From positions 103,242 through 167,241 of the forward strand of contig NZ_JAAIXZ010000009.1 of NCBI RefSeq assembly GCF_010894435.1: DNA of 64,000 nucleotides, given 5' to 3'. Under the pieces are notes generated by a model. The model saw only the letters and a list, made by a program, of their open reading frames with translations, did no database searches and was not told the DNA's origin. Positions 63,175 through 64,000 of this stretch are shown here, in pieces. The stretch is from Pyxidicoccus trucidator (GTDB lineage: Bacteria; Myxococcota; Myxococcia; Myxococcales; Myxococcaceae). The position numbers and the translations under genes were made by a program. Position 1 is the first letter of the stretch; every line of letters starts with the position of its first letter.

Positions 63175-63200
63175 CACGGGGTCGAATCCCGTCGGGGACA
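63175..63200 (+). repeat. Right attachment-site-like repeat (tRNA-Glu 3' end copy)
   Basis: Matches 26620-26645 at 25 of 26 bases, without the rest of the tRNA. A terminator (63207-63239) follows, as would be expected of the original tRNA downstream region. It is interpreted as attR of the island. Confidence 0.75.
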
Positions 63201-63206
63201 ACCTGG

Positions 63207-63239
63207 GAAGCCCAGCAACCTCAAGGGGGGCTGGGCTTT
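63207..63239 (+). terminator. Rho-independent terminator beyond the right repeat
   Basis: AAGCCCAGC (63208-63216) pairs with GCTGGGCTT (63230-63238) over a 13-base loop, followed by TTCTCTT. It is probably the original tRNA-Glu terminator, left behind by island insertion. Confidence 0.75.
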
Positions 63240-63425
63240 TCTCTTGGAGAGCCCCTCACCCTCAACAGGCCTCCCATTCGCTCTATGCGCTTCAAACACA
63301 CATGCGATTGGGTTCCCTACCGCACATGATGGATTGCCTCGCGCCCTTGAATTGGAATGGCACTTCAGGAGAATGTCTGCCCTGTGCGGAGGGCGGGGAG
63401 CAAGCGCCCTTCTGCGGAGGCGACC

Positions 63426-64000
63426 ATGTTCAGGAACGGAGTGCTCCGGTTCAGCATCTGCGGCGTCCTGCTGCTCACGCTGCTGGAGGGGTGTGTCGCC
63501 TCGAGCAACGAGCAGGAGCTGGGTTCGCACCAGGGTGGAAGCACCAGCGCGGGCGGAGGATCAGCCCAGACGTGCGGCAATCCGGAGGTGCACGTCTTCG
63601 GGGTGTACGAGGCAAGTGGGGACCACACATCCACGGGCAAGGCCACGGTCCACGTGGAGCGGACCGGCTCGCAGGTGCTCGTGCTCTCCTCTTATGAGTC
63701 GGTGCATTGGAAGGTCAGCGCCGTGCCCGGTGCCGACCTCCAGTACATCCTCGTACTGGGGTACGACGCCCAAAGCGTGGATGCACCTCCCGGGGTGGAG
63801 GTGAAGGTGCTCGACAACGAGACGAGGGGCTTCATCCCAGAATGCGGGTACGAATACCCGGATGACGACCCGTACAGCGGCTGCGAGACTCCGGACTTGC
63901 TGGCGCAGGTGAAGCAGCTGACGGGGCAGGACGTGAGCTCCTTCCACGGCTGCTACCAGGCAACGTCCTTCACCCTGCGCGGGGACTTGAGCGCCGACTC
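63426..64000 (+). CDS. Lipoprotein, cut by the right edge
   Basis: The frame runs from ATG 63426 without a stop to the window end. GGAGG is 5 bases before the start. A signal peptide with lipobox LLEGC (Cys near 22) is followed by a Ser/Gly-rich linker and an extracellular-looking domain with paired Cys (CGYEYP, SGCETP, HGCYQ). The family is not recognised. It sits just outside the proposed island. The 261-base gap before it holds the att repeat, the terminator and no gene. Confidence 0.75.
   Translation, partial: MFRNGVLRFSICGVLLLTLLEGCVASSNEQELGSHQGGSTSAGGGSAQTCGNPEVHVFGVYEASGDHTSTGKATVHVERTGSQVLVLSSYESVHWKVSAVPGADLQYILVLGYDAQSVDAPPGVEVKVLDNETRGFIPECGYEYPDDDPYSGCETPDLLAQVKQLTGQDVSSFHGCYQATSFTLRGDLSAD

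Overview
The window is a GC-rich bacterial chromosome segment that looks myxobacterial (Myxococcus, Corallococcus or Pyxidicoccus-like). The signs are several eukaryote-type Ser/Thr kinases, a DUF2381-type protein beside a kinase, FHA proteins, many lipoproteins with Pro-Asp-Ala-Gly linkers, LGFP-repeat wall proteins, HEIGH-type proteases and frequent GTG/TTG starts. This is judged by recognising the proteins; no search was run.

Bases 1 to about 26,650 look like core chromosome. The order is a Rel (p)ppGpp synthetase/hydrolase cut by the left edge, two FHA proteins flanking a Ser/Thr kinase (all three with an N-terminal zinc ribbon), a DksA-type factor divergent from a diadenylate cyclase, and a minus-strand run of an unknown gene, a MoxR-type AAA+ ATPase, a vWA protein and a coiled-coil protein. 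Next comes a plus-strand cluster: a 37-residue peptide gene, a strong hairpin, a TPR-like protein and a three-gene ABC-2 exporter whose reading frames overlap. DnaK, a lipid kinase, a methyltransferase-like protein, a DUF493 protein, a PIN-PhoH ATPase, GreB and the tRNAs Lys(TTT) and Glu(TTC) follow.

Bases 26,646 to 63,200 look like a genomic island. The last 26 bases of tRNA-Glu recur with one mismatch at 63175-63200, followed there by a terminator. The left end has a terminator and three copies of a 9-base repeat that resemble integrase arm sites. A tyrosine-integrase gene is present but broken at both ends. Cargo includes a kinase whose catalytic HRD has become HRA, a second kinase with a DUF2381 partner, a visibly AT-richer gene with a possible nuclease core, an LVIVD-repeat lipoprotein, a heterodimeric ABC exporter, a metalloprotease with ricin-type lectin repeats, TPR proteins, many small secreted or lipidated proteins, a HEIGH-type protease with a lost catalytic Glu, two wall-binding LGFP proteins sharing a nearly identical tail of about 1 kb, an OPT transporter, a 2OG-Fe(II) oxygenase and a MazF/PemK-like toxin. 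Broken genes (integrase, LysR regulator, DUF5953-like protein, transposase tail) also concentrate here.

After 63,200 another lipoprotein gene begins and runs off the right edge. The best candidate for an undescribed system is the peptide/TPR/ABC cluster at 14379-18429. The MoxR-vWA run and the tRNA-Glu island are next.
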